Shown here: piece by piece, positions 32,829 through 42,660 of the stretch | Layout of the letters: each line of letters starts with the position of its first letter | Numbering within the stretch: position 1 is the stretch's first letter | Assembly: GCA_003153505.1 (NCBI GenBank) | Contig: PLZA01000018.1 | Coordinates: forward strand, 1 to 64,000 | Reading direction: 5' to 3' | From: Candidatus Dormiibacterota bacterium | GTDB taxonomy: Bacteria; Chloroflexota; Dormibacteria; Aeolococcales; Aeolococcaceae | DNA length: 64,000 nt | Notes under the pieces: model-generated | Database searches by the model: none | Told to the model about the DNA's origin: nothing | The model's input: the letters and a program-made list of their open reading frames with translations, nothing else | Program-made: the position numbers and the translations under genes

Positions 32829-33866
32829 TTGTCTCGCTCGTACGATCTTTCAGGCCGCCGCACGGTGCGCCGGCGGCGCGCATCCTTGAGGAGCGGCCGC
32901 CAGCGGGCCGCCCGGGGATCCTTCGTCGTTGCCGGGTTCCTCGTGTCGATCATCACCGGCGTGCTCCTGTACTTCCTCCCCGCGATCCAGGTCGCGCTCC
33001 GGGACACCGGCCAGGTCAACACGTCGCTGGGGGGCAGCGCACAGCTCAAACCGGTCTCGGCGAGCGAGCACCTCTCGGCGACAGCGCCCTTCACGCTCCT
33101 GCTCCTCGGCTCCGACAGCGACTCGAAGTTCAAGGGCGCCTTTCTGACTCAGTCGATGATCCTCACGCGCGTCGACCCGGCGACGAAGCACGTGACCATG
33201 CTGTCGATCCCGCGCGACCTGTGGGTCCGGCTCTGCACCGGCAGCAATGGCAAGATTGACCAGGCGTTCCTCCACGGCGGAGCCCAGTGCGCCATCCAGA
33301 CCGTGGAGCGCGATCTCCGCGTCCATGTCGACTACTACGCCTGGATCGGACTCCAGGGGCTGGTGTCGGTCATCAACGAGCTCGGCGGCGTCAACGTCGT
33401 TGCCAACAACCCGGTGATGGACGACTACTATCCCGCGGACCTCTCGGGCGGCAACCCCTTCGACTACCAGCGAATCCTCGTGCTTCCCGGCGCGCAGCAC
33501 ATGAGCGGCACGCTCGCACTCGAGTATGTGCGCGCACGCCACGACGATGCGTACGGCGACTTCGCGCGATCGCAGCGACAGCAGCAGATCCTGATCGCGT
33601 TGCGTGCCAAGACCAAGCACATCTCGCTCGCCGACATCCCGAGCCTTGCGACGTCGCTTGGATCGGATTTCCAGACCGACATGAGCATCGGCCAGCTGAG
33701 TGGCCTCCTCCCGATAGCCGGCTCGGTGCCGCTGGCGTCGATCACGCAGGTGGTGTTGCTGCCCCCGTACACCATTAGTCAGTACCTGGGCGGGCAGGCT
33801 GTCCTTATGCCCGACTGGTCGCTGATCAGGCCCGAGGTCGCGAAATACTTCACGGCGGCGTCGTGA
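32829..33866 (+). CDS. LytR-CpsA-Psr (LCP) family protein
   Basis: 345 aa from a TTG start (no ATG/GTG fits better). A basic, Arg-rich N-terminus leads into one membrane helix (about 32-55), and the extracellular LCP domain follows. The domain shows TLLLLGSDSD, SMILTRVDPATKHVTMLSIPRDLWV and the arginine-rich EYVRARHDDAYGDFARSQRQ. LCP enzymes attach wall polymers from polyprenyl-pyrophosphate carriers to peptidoglycan. The usual R-x-D before SMIL is LTQ here. It is one base from the following beta-propeller gene and may act on the polysaccharide made by the 43-58 kb locus. Confidence 0.9.
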   Translation: MSRSYDLSGRRTVRRRRASLRSGRQRAARGSFVVAGFLVSIITGVLLYFLPAIQVALRDTGQVNTSLGGSAQLKPVSASEHLSATAPFTLLLLGSDSDSKFKGAFLTQSMILTRVDPATKHVTMLSIPRDLWVRLCTGSNGKIDQAFLHGGAQCAIQTVERDLRVHVDYYAWIGLQGLVSVINELGGVNVVANNPVMDDYYPADLSGGNPFDYQRILVLPGAQHMSGTLALEYVRARHDDAYGDFARSQRQQQILIALRAKTKHISLADIPSLATSLGSDFQTDMSIGQLSGLLPIAGSVPLASITQVVLLPPYTISQYLGGQAVLMPDWSLIRPEVAKYFTAAS

Positions 33867-33867
33867 G

Positions 33868-34920
33868 ATGAGGCGCATCGCCATCCTCATCGCGCTGATG
33901 GTCGCCAGCGGTCTGGTGGCAAACCGGGCGCTCGCGGTTCTGCAGTCGCACCCGACCGCAGCCGCGCTGGTCAGCTCCACGAGCCCGCAGGTGCGGCTGC
34001 CGGGCACCATCTACGTCAGCCAGGAGGGCGCCATCTACGCGATCTCCGGGTCCGAGGTGCGCCGGCTCGCCCTGCCCTCGGGTGGGGATTGGACTCAGCC
34101 GCGCGTCCTCGCCGACGGCTCGCTGCTCGTGGTCCGGCGGTTCGATGCGTACTCCGACCTGTACCACGTGAGCACAGCGGGGCGGGTGCTGAGCCGGATG
34201 ACGTCCGACGACCCGGCGACGAGCAACCAGACCCTCCAGCTGGATCACTGGGTTCTCTGGCCGGCGATCAGCCCGGACGGGACCGCAGTCTTCTTTGCCA
34301 CCGACGCGCCCAAGCCGGCGCCCAAGCAGAGTTACGAGGTCGATTTCTCGCTCTGGTCGGCGCCACTCAGTGCGGCCTTCACCATCGGCGGCTCGGGCGT
34401 GAACGGTGGCACCAGGTGGTCGGTGCCCGATCTCTACACGGGCGGTGACATCGAACCAATGCCGCTGCCGAACGGCAGCCTGCTCTACTCGAGCTACGCG
34501 AATACCGGCAAGGGGACTGTGGTCACGGTCATCGGTCTGCAGACGAACCCGAACAGTGCGATGCGGGCGCTCACCACCCCACAGCAGGACTGCGGCGCAC
34601 CGTCTGTCGCCCCGGACGGGGTGACCCTGGCGATGGTCTGCACCAACTCCGGGCAGACAGCGAATCTCGAGGTGGCAACGCTCGAGGGGAATGCCCTCGG
34701 GACGCCGCGCGTGGTTGTGGCGAACTGCCTGTGCAACGCACCGTCGTGGTCGCCGACAGGCGACAACCTTCTCTACATGAATGCCGCCGACACCAACGGC
34801 AACTTCGGCCTCTGGTACATCGCGCACGCCGGTGGCACGCACCCCGGAGCCGCGCGTCGGGTCACCGACTCGAGCGTCGATCTGGATGCCACATCCGCCG
34901 CCACCTGGTCGAGCCGCTGA
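33868..34920 (+). CDS. Secreted TolB/PD40-like beta-propeller protein
   Basis: 350 aa. An N-terminal signal-like helix is followed by repeated short blades of the WD40-like (PD40) kind. Examples are WPAISPDGTAVFFATD, APSVAPDGVTLAMVC and APSWSPTGDNLLYMN, each with the S-P-D/T-G core. It has no enzymatic motif. Its ATG lies one base after the LCP stop, so the two are made together and may interact at the cell surface. The exact role is unknown. Confidence 0.75.
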   Translation: MRRIAILIALMVASGLVANRALAVLQSHPTAAALVSSTSPQVRLPGTIYVSQEGAIYAISGSEVRRLALPSGGDWTQPRVLADGSLLVVRRFDAYSDLYHVSTAGRVLSRMTSDDPATSNQTLQLDHWVLWPAISPDGTAVFFATDAPKPAPKQSYEVDFSLWSAPLSAAFTIGGSGVNGGTRWSVPDLYTGGDIEPMPLPNGSLLYSSYANTGKGTVVTVIGLQTNPNSAMRALTTPQQDCGAPSVAPDGVTLAMVCTNSGQTANLEVATLEGNALGTPRVVVANCLCNAPSWSPTGDNLLYMNAADTNGNFGLWYIAHAGGTHPGAARRVTDSSVDLDATSAATWSSR

Positions 34921-34933
34921 AGGTCTGCCGAGA

Positions 34934-37024
34934 TCAGCCTGCGGGCTGGGTCAGGTCGTAGACCGTCACGCCGTCGACGGTCGTGGCGGTGAAATGCTGT
35001 GCGACCCATTGCGCGATCTGCGCTGAGGTGCCGCTGCCACTGCCTGGTCCGACACCCGAGCCGAGGAAATAATGGATGCGACCCTGGGCGACGTCCTGCT
35101 CGAACTGGGAGAGGCTCGGCGCCGGATCGGTGCCGTTGAAGCCACCGATCGCCATGATCGGATCGTCGCTCGCGAGCTGATAGCCTGCCGCTGAGTTAGC
35201 GTCGATCGTGGCGGCAACCCAGGTGTAACGGCTTGCATTCGTCTCGAGCAACGTGACGAGCGCGGAGCCTGGCGTGGTCGCGTTGAGAATTCCGCCGCCG
35301 GGTGCGCCGCGGGTCCCACCCGGGACACCGAACCCACGGCCGCCGAAGCCACCCCTGTTGCTGAAACCGCCGCCGCCCGGGCCGCCGCCCGGGAATCCGC
35401 CCGGGAACCCACCAGCGAAGCCCCTTCCGCCGCGTCCGCCAAAGCCACCCGGAACCCCACCCGGGCCGATGCCCGTGGCGGCGACCGTGACCGCGGGTCC
35501 GGCCGAGGGGATTGCGCCTGAGTGCGTGGTGAGCACCGTGTCGATGGTGTACGCGGCGGGTCCGGCGAACGCCGCGCCGAGCGCCACGGCGACCACGACC
35601 GCAACCAGCGCGCGGTAGAGCAGGGGGATGCCGAGGATCGCGATCGCGGCGCCGATACCAAGTGTCGCCACCGCCGCGCCAAGCCCCGGCGCGAACCCCG
35701 GGCTGCGCTCGAGCAGGAAGGCCGACCAGATGCTCGTGGTACCTGCGGCGATGGCGAGCATGGCGCGCGCCCACGGCTGCGAGCGCTGCCGCCAGAGCAG
35801 CACGCTGCCCATCCCCACCAGCGCACCGATCGAGGGTGCGAGTGCGACGGTGTAGTAGGGGTGAATGATCCCAGCCGCAAGGCTGAAGACCAGCGCGGTG
35901 ACCGCGAGTGAGCCGCCCCAGAGCAGGAAGGCGGCGCGGGTGCGGTCGGTACGGCTCCGCGTGAGCGTGAAGCCGAGCCCCGCGCCGAGCATGATCAGGG
36001 CGGCAGGGAGCAACCAGGAGATCTGACCACCGAAGCTCGTGTTGAACAGCCGATCGAGGCCGGTCGGCCCCCACATGGAGCCGGTGGTGCCGGTGCCGCC
36101 GACGCTGCCCGACTCGTTGCCGGTCAACCTGCCGAGTCCGTTGTAGCCGAAGATCAGGTTGAGGATGCTGTTGTTCTGCGATCCGCCGATGTACGGACGG
36201 TCGGCCGCGGGCGTCAACTGCACGATTGCGACCCACCACCCCGACGCGACGATCATCGTCGCCGCGGCGATGCCGAACTGGGTGATCCGTCGCCGCAGCG
36301 ACACCGGGGCCGCGATCAGGTAGACGAGGCCGAACGCTGGAACCACCAGGAACGCCTGCAGCATCTTGGTGAGGAACGCGACGCCGACGAGGGTCGCCGC
36401 GAGCACGAGCCACTTGGTCTTGCCGGCCTCGATCGCCCGCACGGTTGCGTACGTGGCGACGGTGAGCAGCAGGACCAGGAGCGCGTCGGGATTGTCGAAG
36501 CGGAACATGAGCGCCGCCACCGGGGTGAGCGCGACGGTCGCGCCGGCGATCAGCGCAGCGGCGGGAGAGAACCACCGCCGGACCGTCAGGTAGGTGAAGC
36601 CAACCGTGGCCACGCCCTCGAGTGCCTGGGGCACAAGGATGCTCCAGGCGTTCACCCCGAAAACGCGCGCCGAAAGATCCATGACCCAGAGCGCGGCCGG
36701 CGATTTGTCGACGGTGATGAAGTTCGAGGAGTCGAACGAGCCGAAGAAGAACGCCTTCCAGCTCGTCGATCCAGCCTGGACCGCGGCAGAGTAGAACGCG
36801 TTCGCCCATCCGGATGCACCGAGATCCCAAAGATAGAGGAGCGCGGCGATGCCGAGGAGGCCGATCAGCGACGGCCGAACCCAGGCAGCGTCCTCCTCGC
36901 GTCCGCGCACCAGCGACCGGGCCAACCGAAGGGGCGCCGCGCCGCCATCACGGATGCGCGGCGGCATCGGGATGGCGGCCGGCAACGCCGGCGGGGGATC
37001 CTCGAAGAACGGGCGGGAAGCCAT
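34934..37024 (-). CDS. GT39-family membrane glycosyltransferase with glycine-rich tail
   Basis: 696 aa with about 12 membrane helices. The C-type glycosyltransferase layout is clear: an early extracytoplasmic loop NAFYSAAVQAGSTSWKAFF, the DKSPAALW motif, and VALTPVAALMFRFDNPDALL after helix 3-4. It belongs to the ArnT/dolichyl-P-mannose mannosyltransferase group (GT39), which takes sugar from a polyprenyl-phosphate donor. A Gly/Arg/Phe-rich segment (about residues 515-580) links the membrane part to a soluble C-terminal domain of about 110 residues. It ends 13 bp from the convergent propeller gene. Acceptor unknown. Confidence 0.87.
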   Translation of the reverse strand: MASRPFFEDPPPALPAAIPMPPRIRDGGAAPLRLARSLVRGREEDAAWVRPSLIGLLGIAALLYLWDLGASGWANAFYSAAVQAGSTSWKAFFFGSFDSSNFITVDKSPAALWVMDLSARVFGVNAWSILVPQALEGVATVGFTYLTVRRWFSPAAALIAGATVALTPVAALMFRFDNPDALLVLLLTVATYATVRAIEAGKTKWLVLAATLVGVAFLTKMLQAFLVVPAFGLVYLIAAPVSLRRRITQFGIAAATMIVASGWWVAIVQLTPAADRPYIGGSQNNSILNLIFGYNGLGRLTGNESGSVGGTGTTGSMWGPTGLDRLFNTSFGGQISWLLPAALIMLGAGLGFTLTRSRTDRTRAAFLLWGGSLAVTALVFSLAAGIIHPYYTVALAPSIGALVGMGSVLLWRQRSQPWARAMLAIAAGTTSIWSAFLLERSPGFAPGLGAAVATLGIGAAIAILGIPLLYRALVAVVVAVALGAAFAGPAAYTIDTVLTTHSGAIPSAGPAVTVAATGIGPGGVPGGFGGRGGRGFAGGFPGGFPGGGPGGGGFSNRGGFGGRGFGVPGGTRGAPGGGILNATTPGSALVTLLETNASRYTWVAATIDANSAAGYQLASDDPIMAIGGFNGTDPAPSLSQFEQDVAQGRIHYFLGSGVGPGSGSGTSAQIAQWVAQHFTATTVDGVTVYDLTQPAG
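35283..35480. repeat. Glycine-rich low-complexity coding repeat
   Basis: Within the glycosyltransferase, imperfect GGFPGG / GGRG units fill about 65 codons, giving a CCG/CCC-rich tract on the plus strand. Repeats of this type often vary in length between strains. Confidence 0.75.
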
Positions 37025-37095
37025 AACCCTGACTGTGCCGCCCGCTGCTCACGGCGACCTGAGCGGCGGCTCAGAGTTCGCTGTGAGGGCAGGGG

Positions 37096-39109
37096 CTAAG
37101 GCAGCAGGTGGTCAGGGCTGCCGCTGAATCCGACTTCGACTGCGAACGTGTCACCGGCGGTCGCGCTCGCGTTCACGTTGTAGACGAGGTTCCAGTAGCA
37201 GTTGGAGGTGCCGGACGTCGTGCACGCCACGCCGCCGGGGGCGGTAAACGTCGGGGGGATCTGGATCTGAATCTGGATCCACTGACCGTTGTAGATGGCG
37301 GTTCCACCGCCCGCGCCCGCTGTCTGGTAGCACGCGTTGCAACTGCCGCTCGGCCACGCCGAGGGCACAGTGCTCCCGCCTCCCGGCGGGTTTGCGCCTC
37401 CGAGCGAGGCTCCGAGGTTCGTCATGCTGTTCGCGTTTGCCCAGGTCACGCCATCCGGCTCTTGAAGCCCGACGTATGCCGCGCCACCTCCGACGTCACC
37501 GACGTCGAACAGGTCGACGTTGATCGTCTGGCCGGCATAGGCGGTCGGGTCGATGCTGAACAGCGGGATGGAGAACTGCGTCGCCGTCGCACCGTTGACG
37601 GGGGTGTAGACGACCATGTCGTCCATCGCCGACACCGAGCCGCACAGTGCGTTCGCGCATGGTTGCGCGGCGTTCACGGTCCCATAGGTCGTCGCTCCAC
37701 CGGCAGCAACGAGGCGAACCGCGTAGCCCTTATGCGCTTCGGACGCTGTACTCGTTCCCGTCGTCGGGTTCGCGCACGGACCCAAGTTGGCCTGGCAGGC
37801 TGGGTTGCCATTCCACGTCAAGGAATCGACCTCGAGGCGGTAGAACGCCGGGACGGTTCCCGACGGATCGGTGAGGTAGATGCCACCGCCGAGCGTGTTG
37901 GTCTGGTCTTTGAACAGCGCCGGGTCGGAGCCGGCGGTCGGAGCGTACTGGATTGCCGAGACCCACTGGTGGTGTGCTCGGCCCGGACGCGGCGGCGACG
38001 GTCACGGCCGTCGGCGTGGCCTGCGCGTGCGGGAAGTACGAGTAGCTCTGGGGTGTGGGACATGCAGCTGTTGCCGTTGTCACGCTGACGCAACTCGCGT
38101 TGTACGGGTAGAAGATCTCCTGGCTGATCTTCTGGTCAGTGAGCCTCGAGGAAATCGTGGTGACCTTGAAGAGCGTGTACTCCATGGCGGAGTACGCGGT
38201 GTACGGTGCGCTTTGGCCGCTGAAGGCCGTGTCGTTTTCGTGGTAGCAGTAGAACGGTTCGGTGCCGCCGCATGTGTCGGGCGCGAACGCGGGATTGAAG
38301 ATCTGGACATCGGTGGTCTTAGTTGGGGGAATCGTGATCAGGTAGTTGGACCCACCCTGATAATTGAGGGTCGCGTCCGGAGTCGCGGTGCCCGCTTCCG
38401 CACTGATCGGATGGTAATCGGGGGCGGCAGAGGCGCCGCAGCCGTCACTTGCCGTGGGGCCGCACGTGTTGGCCGACTGTGCGGGGGACGGGTCGAAGGG
38501 ATCACCCTCGGAACGCGGGTTGCCCCAACCCTCCTGGCGTTCGAAGTAGTAGTTGCCATTGCTTCCGAGTCCCGACGCGGGGTTTGAGCAATACGTGGTC
38601 AGGCCGAGGCATCCACTGGACATCGCCGAGCCCTGGCCTGCTCCGGGTTGACCGAGCGAAATCGGCGGCAGGTACTGAGCCGTTTCGGACCGAACGACGG
38701 TGTGGGCGCCGAAGCCGACGAGGCGAAGGAAGATGGTTGAGACGGAGGTCGAGATGGTCACCTTCTACTCGTTCGTCGTCGGCGAGGAAACGAGAACGCA
38801 CGGGAACGTGTTGAGCGCACACGAGACCCCGTTGGTACCGGCGTTGGGGAACCCGTCACGCGCAGCTTCCACGAGTGCGGCATTGGACGCGTCGGGATAG
38901 TCGCCTGGAAGATATGCGACACCGGCGAGGGCCGCTGCCGCCGCCGCTCGCTCCAACTTGTTGCTGGTGAGATAGCTCGAGCCTGCATCGACGGCGAGTC
39001 CCGCGACGACGAAGAGCAGGACCGAGACGAGTGCGAAGATCGCCATCGCTTGCCCCTTGGCGGAGCGACGGGAAGGCCGGTTCGGAGCTGGTCTCATGGT
39101 CATCCTCAC
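37096..39109 (-). pseudogene. TadG-like pilus-assembly protein, interrupted by TAG and a frameshift
   Basis: The ATG at 39109 (ATGA overlap with tadE) opens a TadG-type N-terminus: KGQAMAIFALVSVLLFVVAG, then NKLERAAAAAALAGVAYLPG. After residue 114 an in-frame TAG (38767-38765) interrupts it. The same frame continues with KVTISTSVSTIFLRLVGFGA, the usual strand of this family. Near 37965-37985 the frame changes: TVAAASGP continues sensibly only in another frame as HHQWVSAIQYAPTAGSDP and on to the stop at 37096. Repaired, the product would be about 670 aa and secreted. It is broken as given; either real decay or assembly errors. Confidence 0.72.
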
Positions 39110-39747
39110 GATGTCGGCGCGAGCCGCATAACGGTGTATTGGGTATCGGTCTGGGTGAAGAACGTCAGTGCCGGAGATGTGTAGGTGAAGACCAAGCGGA
39201 CGCCGAGCTCGGACTCATTCGGATGTGTCTGACTGCGCTTGTCGAGGCTGTAGTTCGCCGAGAGCTTGGTGTACGACACGCCGTTCACGCTGTAGCTGTC
39301 GATCCACTCGGTGATGCCGGCGCAGACCGGCGTGTAGGCGTTGACGAACGCGCTCGTGCAGTAGGCGCCGTTGTTCGGCGGACAGGTACCACTGGAGAAC
39401 GGCGTGGTCCCCGTACAGCCGCTCGGCTGGTAGATGTCGATCTCGGTGACCTTGGCGTTGGTCAACTGCGGCGAGACGATCGGGAGCACCTGGTCGATGA
39501 TGTCCTTGTCGATCTGACATGGATCGGTGTTCACCCCGAGCTGACATGGGACAGTGGGCGCCGGATATCCGCCGTTGCCCAACTCCGCGGCGAGGCGCGC
39601 ACCGGCTCGGGTGGCTTGTGCCGCGGCGTTGTTGTCGTCAATGAGGTTCGCGGCTGTCGACGCTCCGAGGAACAGCAAGAGGAGCACGGGAAGCAACATG
39701 GCCATCTCGACCATGGCCTGGCCGCTTCTGGTGTCGCGGAGGCGCAT
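39106..39747 (-). CDS. TadE-like pseudopilin
   Basis: 213 aa from the ATG at 39747, which overlaps the upstream gene's stop as TGATG. The N-terminus has the TadE pattern: a short basic leader, a Gly-cleavage site and a Glu at +5 (SG/QAMVEMAMLLPVLLLLFLG), then a long extracellular part with several Cys residues. TadE-like proteins are processed by the prepilin peptidase and take part in Flp pilus assembly. It sits in the middle of a three-gene tad cluster whose other two members are damaged. Confidence 0.85.
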   Translation of the reverse strand: MRLRDTRSGQAMVEMAMLLPVLLLLFLGASTAANLIDDNNAAAQATRAGARLAAELGNGGYPAPTVPCQLGVNTDPCQIDKDIIDQVLPIVSPQLTNAKVTEIDIYQPSGCTGTTPFSSGTCPPNNGAYCTSAFVNAYTPVCAGITEWIDSYSVNGVSYTKLSANYSLDKRSQTHPNESELGVRLVFTYTSPALTFFTQTDTQYTVMRLAPTS

Positions 39748-40294
39748 CACTGCTGCGGCTCCAGGCGGAAGAGGTTGATGGTCGTGCTCATGAAGGTGGT
39801 CGTCCCGATCAGCAACGTGTACTGAAAGTGGATGACCAGCTTGGCGTAGTCAGGAGTGGGGCCGACGTTGCGCACGGCCGGGCTCCACATGAGGCCACTC
39901 ATGAGCGTCCCATTGGCCGCGTAGATGTTCTCGCACAGCGAGGATCCGGCCCCGCACGTTGTGGCGTCGCTGAAGACGCCGGAGTTGACCGTCTCCTTGT
40001 AGATGTCCACCTCGGTCACCTTCACCAGCGGCGTGCTGATGAGCCCATCGGAGTCCATGCGTGCGATGGCCACCGTGTCGGCGTTGTTAGGTTGGGGGAT
40101 TCCAGTGTTGTCGTAGTTGCCCTCGGCGGCGATGGTGGCGACGCCGATGTCGGCCGCATACTGCATGGCATTGGCGCCATAGAGGTAGAAGCCTGCGTTC
40201 ATGACTGAGAAGATCAGAAAGAACAGCAGCCCCCGACGATGGCGAACTCAACCAGCCCCTGGCCCGAAGACCGGCGCCTGTGCAGCCGCCTCAT
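39747..40294 (-). pseudogene. TadE-like pseudopilin with one-base deletion
   Basis: From the ATG at 40294 the frame reads basic residues, then SSGQGLVEFAIVGG, a TadE/prepilin start, and soon hits TGA. The adjacent frame continues LLFFLIFSVMNAGFYLYGAN and runs to a clean stop at 39747 (TGATG with the next gene). Adding one base to the G5-C run near 40230 joins both into about 182 aa. The coupling and residue spacing suggest a recently intact gene or a sequencing slip in a G/C run. Confidence 0.75.
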
Positions 40295-40393
40295 CCGCGT
40301 AGAAATGGTTGGATCCTCCAGAGCGGCGGTGCCTGGCGACACCGACCTGTCCACCCCGAAGCCAGTATCGATGCGATCTCGGTCTAGGCCCGA

Positions 40394-40427
40394 TTGCAAC
40401 GTGTGAAGAGTTGGTTGCAACCCGTGA
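40394..40427. promoter_or_regulatory. Direct repeat operator candidate between tad and acs
   Basis: TTGCAACGTGTGA (40394-40406) and TTGCAACCCGTGA (40415-40427) match at 11 of 13 bases and start 21 bp apart, two turns of the helix. They lie between the divergent tad genes and acetyl-CoA synthetase. A dimeric regulator binding one DNA face is plausible. Confidence 0.45.
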
Positions 40428-40539
40428 CGGAACGCCGATATCGCCCAGGCCGGCTAAAAACCGACCGCTGGTCGGCTGCCCAACCAGCCCTGATGAATGT
40501 GGCGGTTCGTCCGGCCTTCGAACGAATTCCCAAAAACGC

Positions 40540-40569
40540 TTGCCTAAGCGCACGCACAAGTGCAATTAA
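40540..40569 (+). promoter_or_regulatory. Weak promoter candidate for acs
   Basis: TTGCCT (40540-40545), 18 bp, AATTAA (40564-40569). It lies 43 bp before the acs ATG, which itself has a perfect AGGAGG Shine-Dalgarno at 40602-40607. The -10 is a modest match. Confidence 0.35.
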
Positions 40570-40612
40570 TGCGCGGCAATCAATTCCGTCAGGCGCCGTC
40601 CAGGAGGTCGCG

Positions 40613-42577
40613 ATGAGCGAGCGGGCCAAGACCATCGATACCTTGCTCGACGAGCGGCGCACGTTCGCTCCGAGCCCCGAGTTCCTCTCCAAGGCGAGGG
40701 TCACCGACCGCAGCCTCTACGACGCTGCCGATGCGGATCCCGAGGCGTTCTGGGCGGAGCAGGCCCGGAAGTACGTCAGCTGGTACAAGCCGTTCGACAC
40801 CGTCCTGGAATGGGACATCCCCTTTGCCAAGTGGTTCGTGGGCGGCCAACTGAACGTCTCGTACAACTGCCTGGACCGGCACGTGGAGGCCGGGCGTGGC
40901 GAGAAGGTGGCCTACCACTTCGAGGGTGAGAAGGGCGACACCCGAGCCATCACCTACGCGGAGCTGCTTTCCAGCGTCTGCCGGCTGGCCAACGCGCTTC
41001 GGAAGCTCGGCGTCAAGCGAGGGGACCGGGTCGGCATCTACATGCCGATGATTCCCGAGCTGCCGATGGCGATGCTCGCCTGCGCCAGGATCGGGGCGGC
41101 CCATTCGGTGGTCTTCGGGGGATTCAGCGCCGACGCGGTACGCGATCGGATGAACGACGCGGCCGCTGTCGCGATCATCACCGCCGACGAGGGATGGCGG
41201 AGAGGCGGCCTCGTGCCACTCAAGCGCAGCGTCGACGAGGCCTGCGAGGACTCGCCGACGGTCAAGAACGTGGTCGTCGTCCGCAGGACCGGCAATGAGG
41301 TGCCCATGGTCGAGGGTCGTGACCACTGGTACCACGACCTCGTCGAGGGGGAGTCCGACACCTGCGAGCCCGAGCACATGGATTCGGAAGACCTCCTCTT
41401 CACGCTGTACACATCGGGCACCACCGCGAAGCCCAAGGGGATCAAGCACACCACCGCGGGTTATCTGCTCTACGCGATGTTCACCCACGACCTGGTGTTC
41501 GACATCCAACCGGACACGGTCTACTGGTGCGCCGCCGACGTCGGCTGGGTCACCGGGCACTCCTACATCGTGTACGGACCGCTCGGCAATGGCGTCACCT
41601 CGGTGATGTACGAGGGCACCCCCGACTACCCGGCCAAGGACCGCTGGTGGTCGATCATCGAGAAGTACGGGGTGACGGTCCTGTACTGCGCGCCGACCGC
41701 GATCCGCACCTTCATGAAGTGGGGAGCCGAACTTCCGCAGGCGCACGACCTCACGAGCCTCCGCCTGCTCGGAACCGTGGGCGAGCCGATCAACCCCGAG
41801 GCCTGGATGTGGTACCGCGAGCACATCGGCGGTGATCGCGTACCCGTTGTGGACACCTGGTGGCAGACCGAGACCGGCGGGATCATGATCGCTCCCCTCG
41901 CCGGGGTGACGACGCTCAAGCCGGGCTCGGCGACGCAGCCGCTCCCGGGCATCGGAGCGGCGGTGGTCGACGAGGCGGGCACCCAGGTGGCGCTCGGCGG
42001 CGGGGGCTACGTCACGCTGACCAAGCCATGGCCGGGAATGCTGCGTGGGATCTGGGGCGACGACGAGCGCTACAAGGAGACGTACTGGAACCGCTTCGGC
42101 ACCCAGTACTTCGCCGGCGACGGCGCTCGCATCGACGAGGACGGCTACTTCTGGTTCATGGGCCGGGTCGACGACGTCATGAACGTGGCCGGACATCGCA
42201 TCTCGACCGCGGAGGTGGAGTCGGCACTCGTCGACCACCCGGCGGTGGCCGAGGCCGCGGTGGTGGCCAAGAGCGACCCCCAGACCGGACAGGCGATCTC
42301 GGCGTTCGTCACACTGCGAGCCGGCTACGAGGAGTCGACGGAGCTCATCGTCGAGCTGCGCAACCATGTGGGCAAGCTCATCGGGGCGATCGCCAAGCCG
42401 AAGTGGATCGCGTTTACGCCAGATCTGCCGAAAACTCGCAGCGGGAAGATCATGCGCCGCCTGCTCCGCGACATCGCCGAGAATCGCAAGCTCGGCGACA
42501 CCACGACGCTCGCAGACTCGAGCATCGTCACGGATCTCCAGCGCCGCGCCACGGAGGAGGAGAGCAAGGAACAGTAG
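40613..42577 (+). CDS. acs: Acetyl-CoA synthetase (AMP-forming)
   Basis: 654 aa, the normal length. The ATG at 40613 follows a perfect AGGAGG; codons upstream are unconserved. The order of motifs is standard: [20 protein letters not shown] at the N-terminus, P-loop [30 protein letters not shown] in the acyl pocket, and [20 protein letters not shown]. The regulatory/catalytic Lys612 is in [11 protein letters not shown], the site acetylated by Pat-type enzymes. It makes acetyl-CoA from acetate. An acetate transporter gene follows 83 bp later, so the pair forms an acetate uptake and activation unit. Confidence 0.95.
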   Translation: MSERAKTIDTLLDERRTFAPSPEFLSKARVTDRSLYDAADADPEAFWAEQARKYVSWYKPFDTVLEWDIPFAKWFVGGQLNVSYNCLDRHVEAGRGEKVAYHFEGEKGDTRAITYAELLSSVCRLANALRKLGVKRGDRVGIYMPMIPELPMAMLACARIGAAHSVVFGGFSADAVRDRMNDAAAVAIITADEGWRRGGLVPLKRSVDEACEDSPTVKNVVVVRRTGNEVPMVEGRDHWYHDLVEGESDTCEPEHMDSEDLLFTLYTSGTTAKPKGIKHTTAGYLLYAMFTHDLVFDIQPDTVYWCAADVGWVTGHSYIVYGPLGNGVTSVMYEGTPDYPAKDRWWSIIEKYGVTVLYCAPTAIRTFMKWGAELPQAHDLTSLRLLGTVGEPINPEAWMWYREHIGGDRVPVVDTWWQTETGGIMIAPLAGVTTLKPGSATQPLPGIGAAVVDEAGTQVALGGGGYVTLTKPWPGMLRGIWGDDERYKETYWNRFGTQYFAGDGARIDEDGYFWFMGRVDDVMNVAGHRISTAEVESALVDHPAVAEAAVVAKSDPQTGQAISAFVTLRAGYEESTELIVELRNHVGKLIGAIAKPKWIAFTPDLPKTRSGKIMRRLLRDIAENRKLGDTTTLADSSIVTDLQRRATEEESKEQ

Positions 42578-42616
42578 ATCCGTCGCCGTGGGGGACAGTT
42601 CGATTACGAACACGCG

Positions 42617-42637
42617 CCGGGGTGCGATTTTCCCCGG
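42617..42637 (+). other. Small GC hairpin between acs and satP
   Basis: CCGGGG-TGCGATTTT-CCCCGG forms a 6-bp stem just before the satP ribosome site (GGAGGG at 42645-42650). It may affect mRNA processing or relative expression. It is not a full terminator. Confidence 0.35.
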
Positions 42638-42660
42638 ACTCATCGGAGGGCTACAAACCT

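Noticed and set aside
38765-38767. Programmed TAG readthrough (pyrrolysine or suppressed stop) in the TadG-like gene
   Set aside because: A frameshift further along the same gene and no supporting signal make simple damage or assembly error far more likely.
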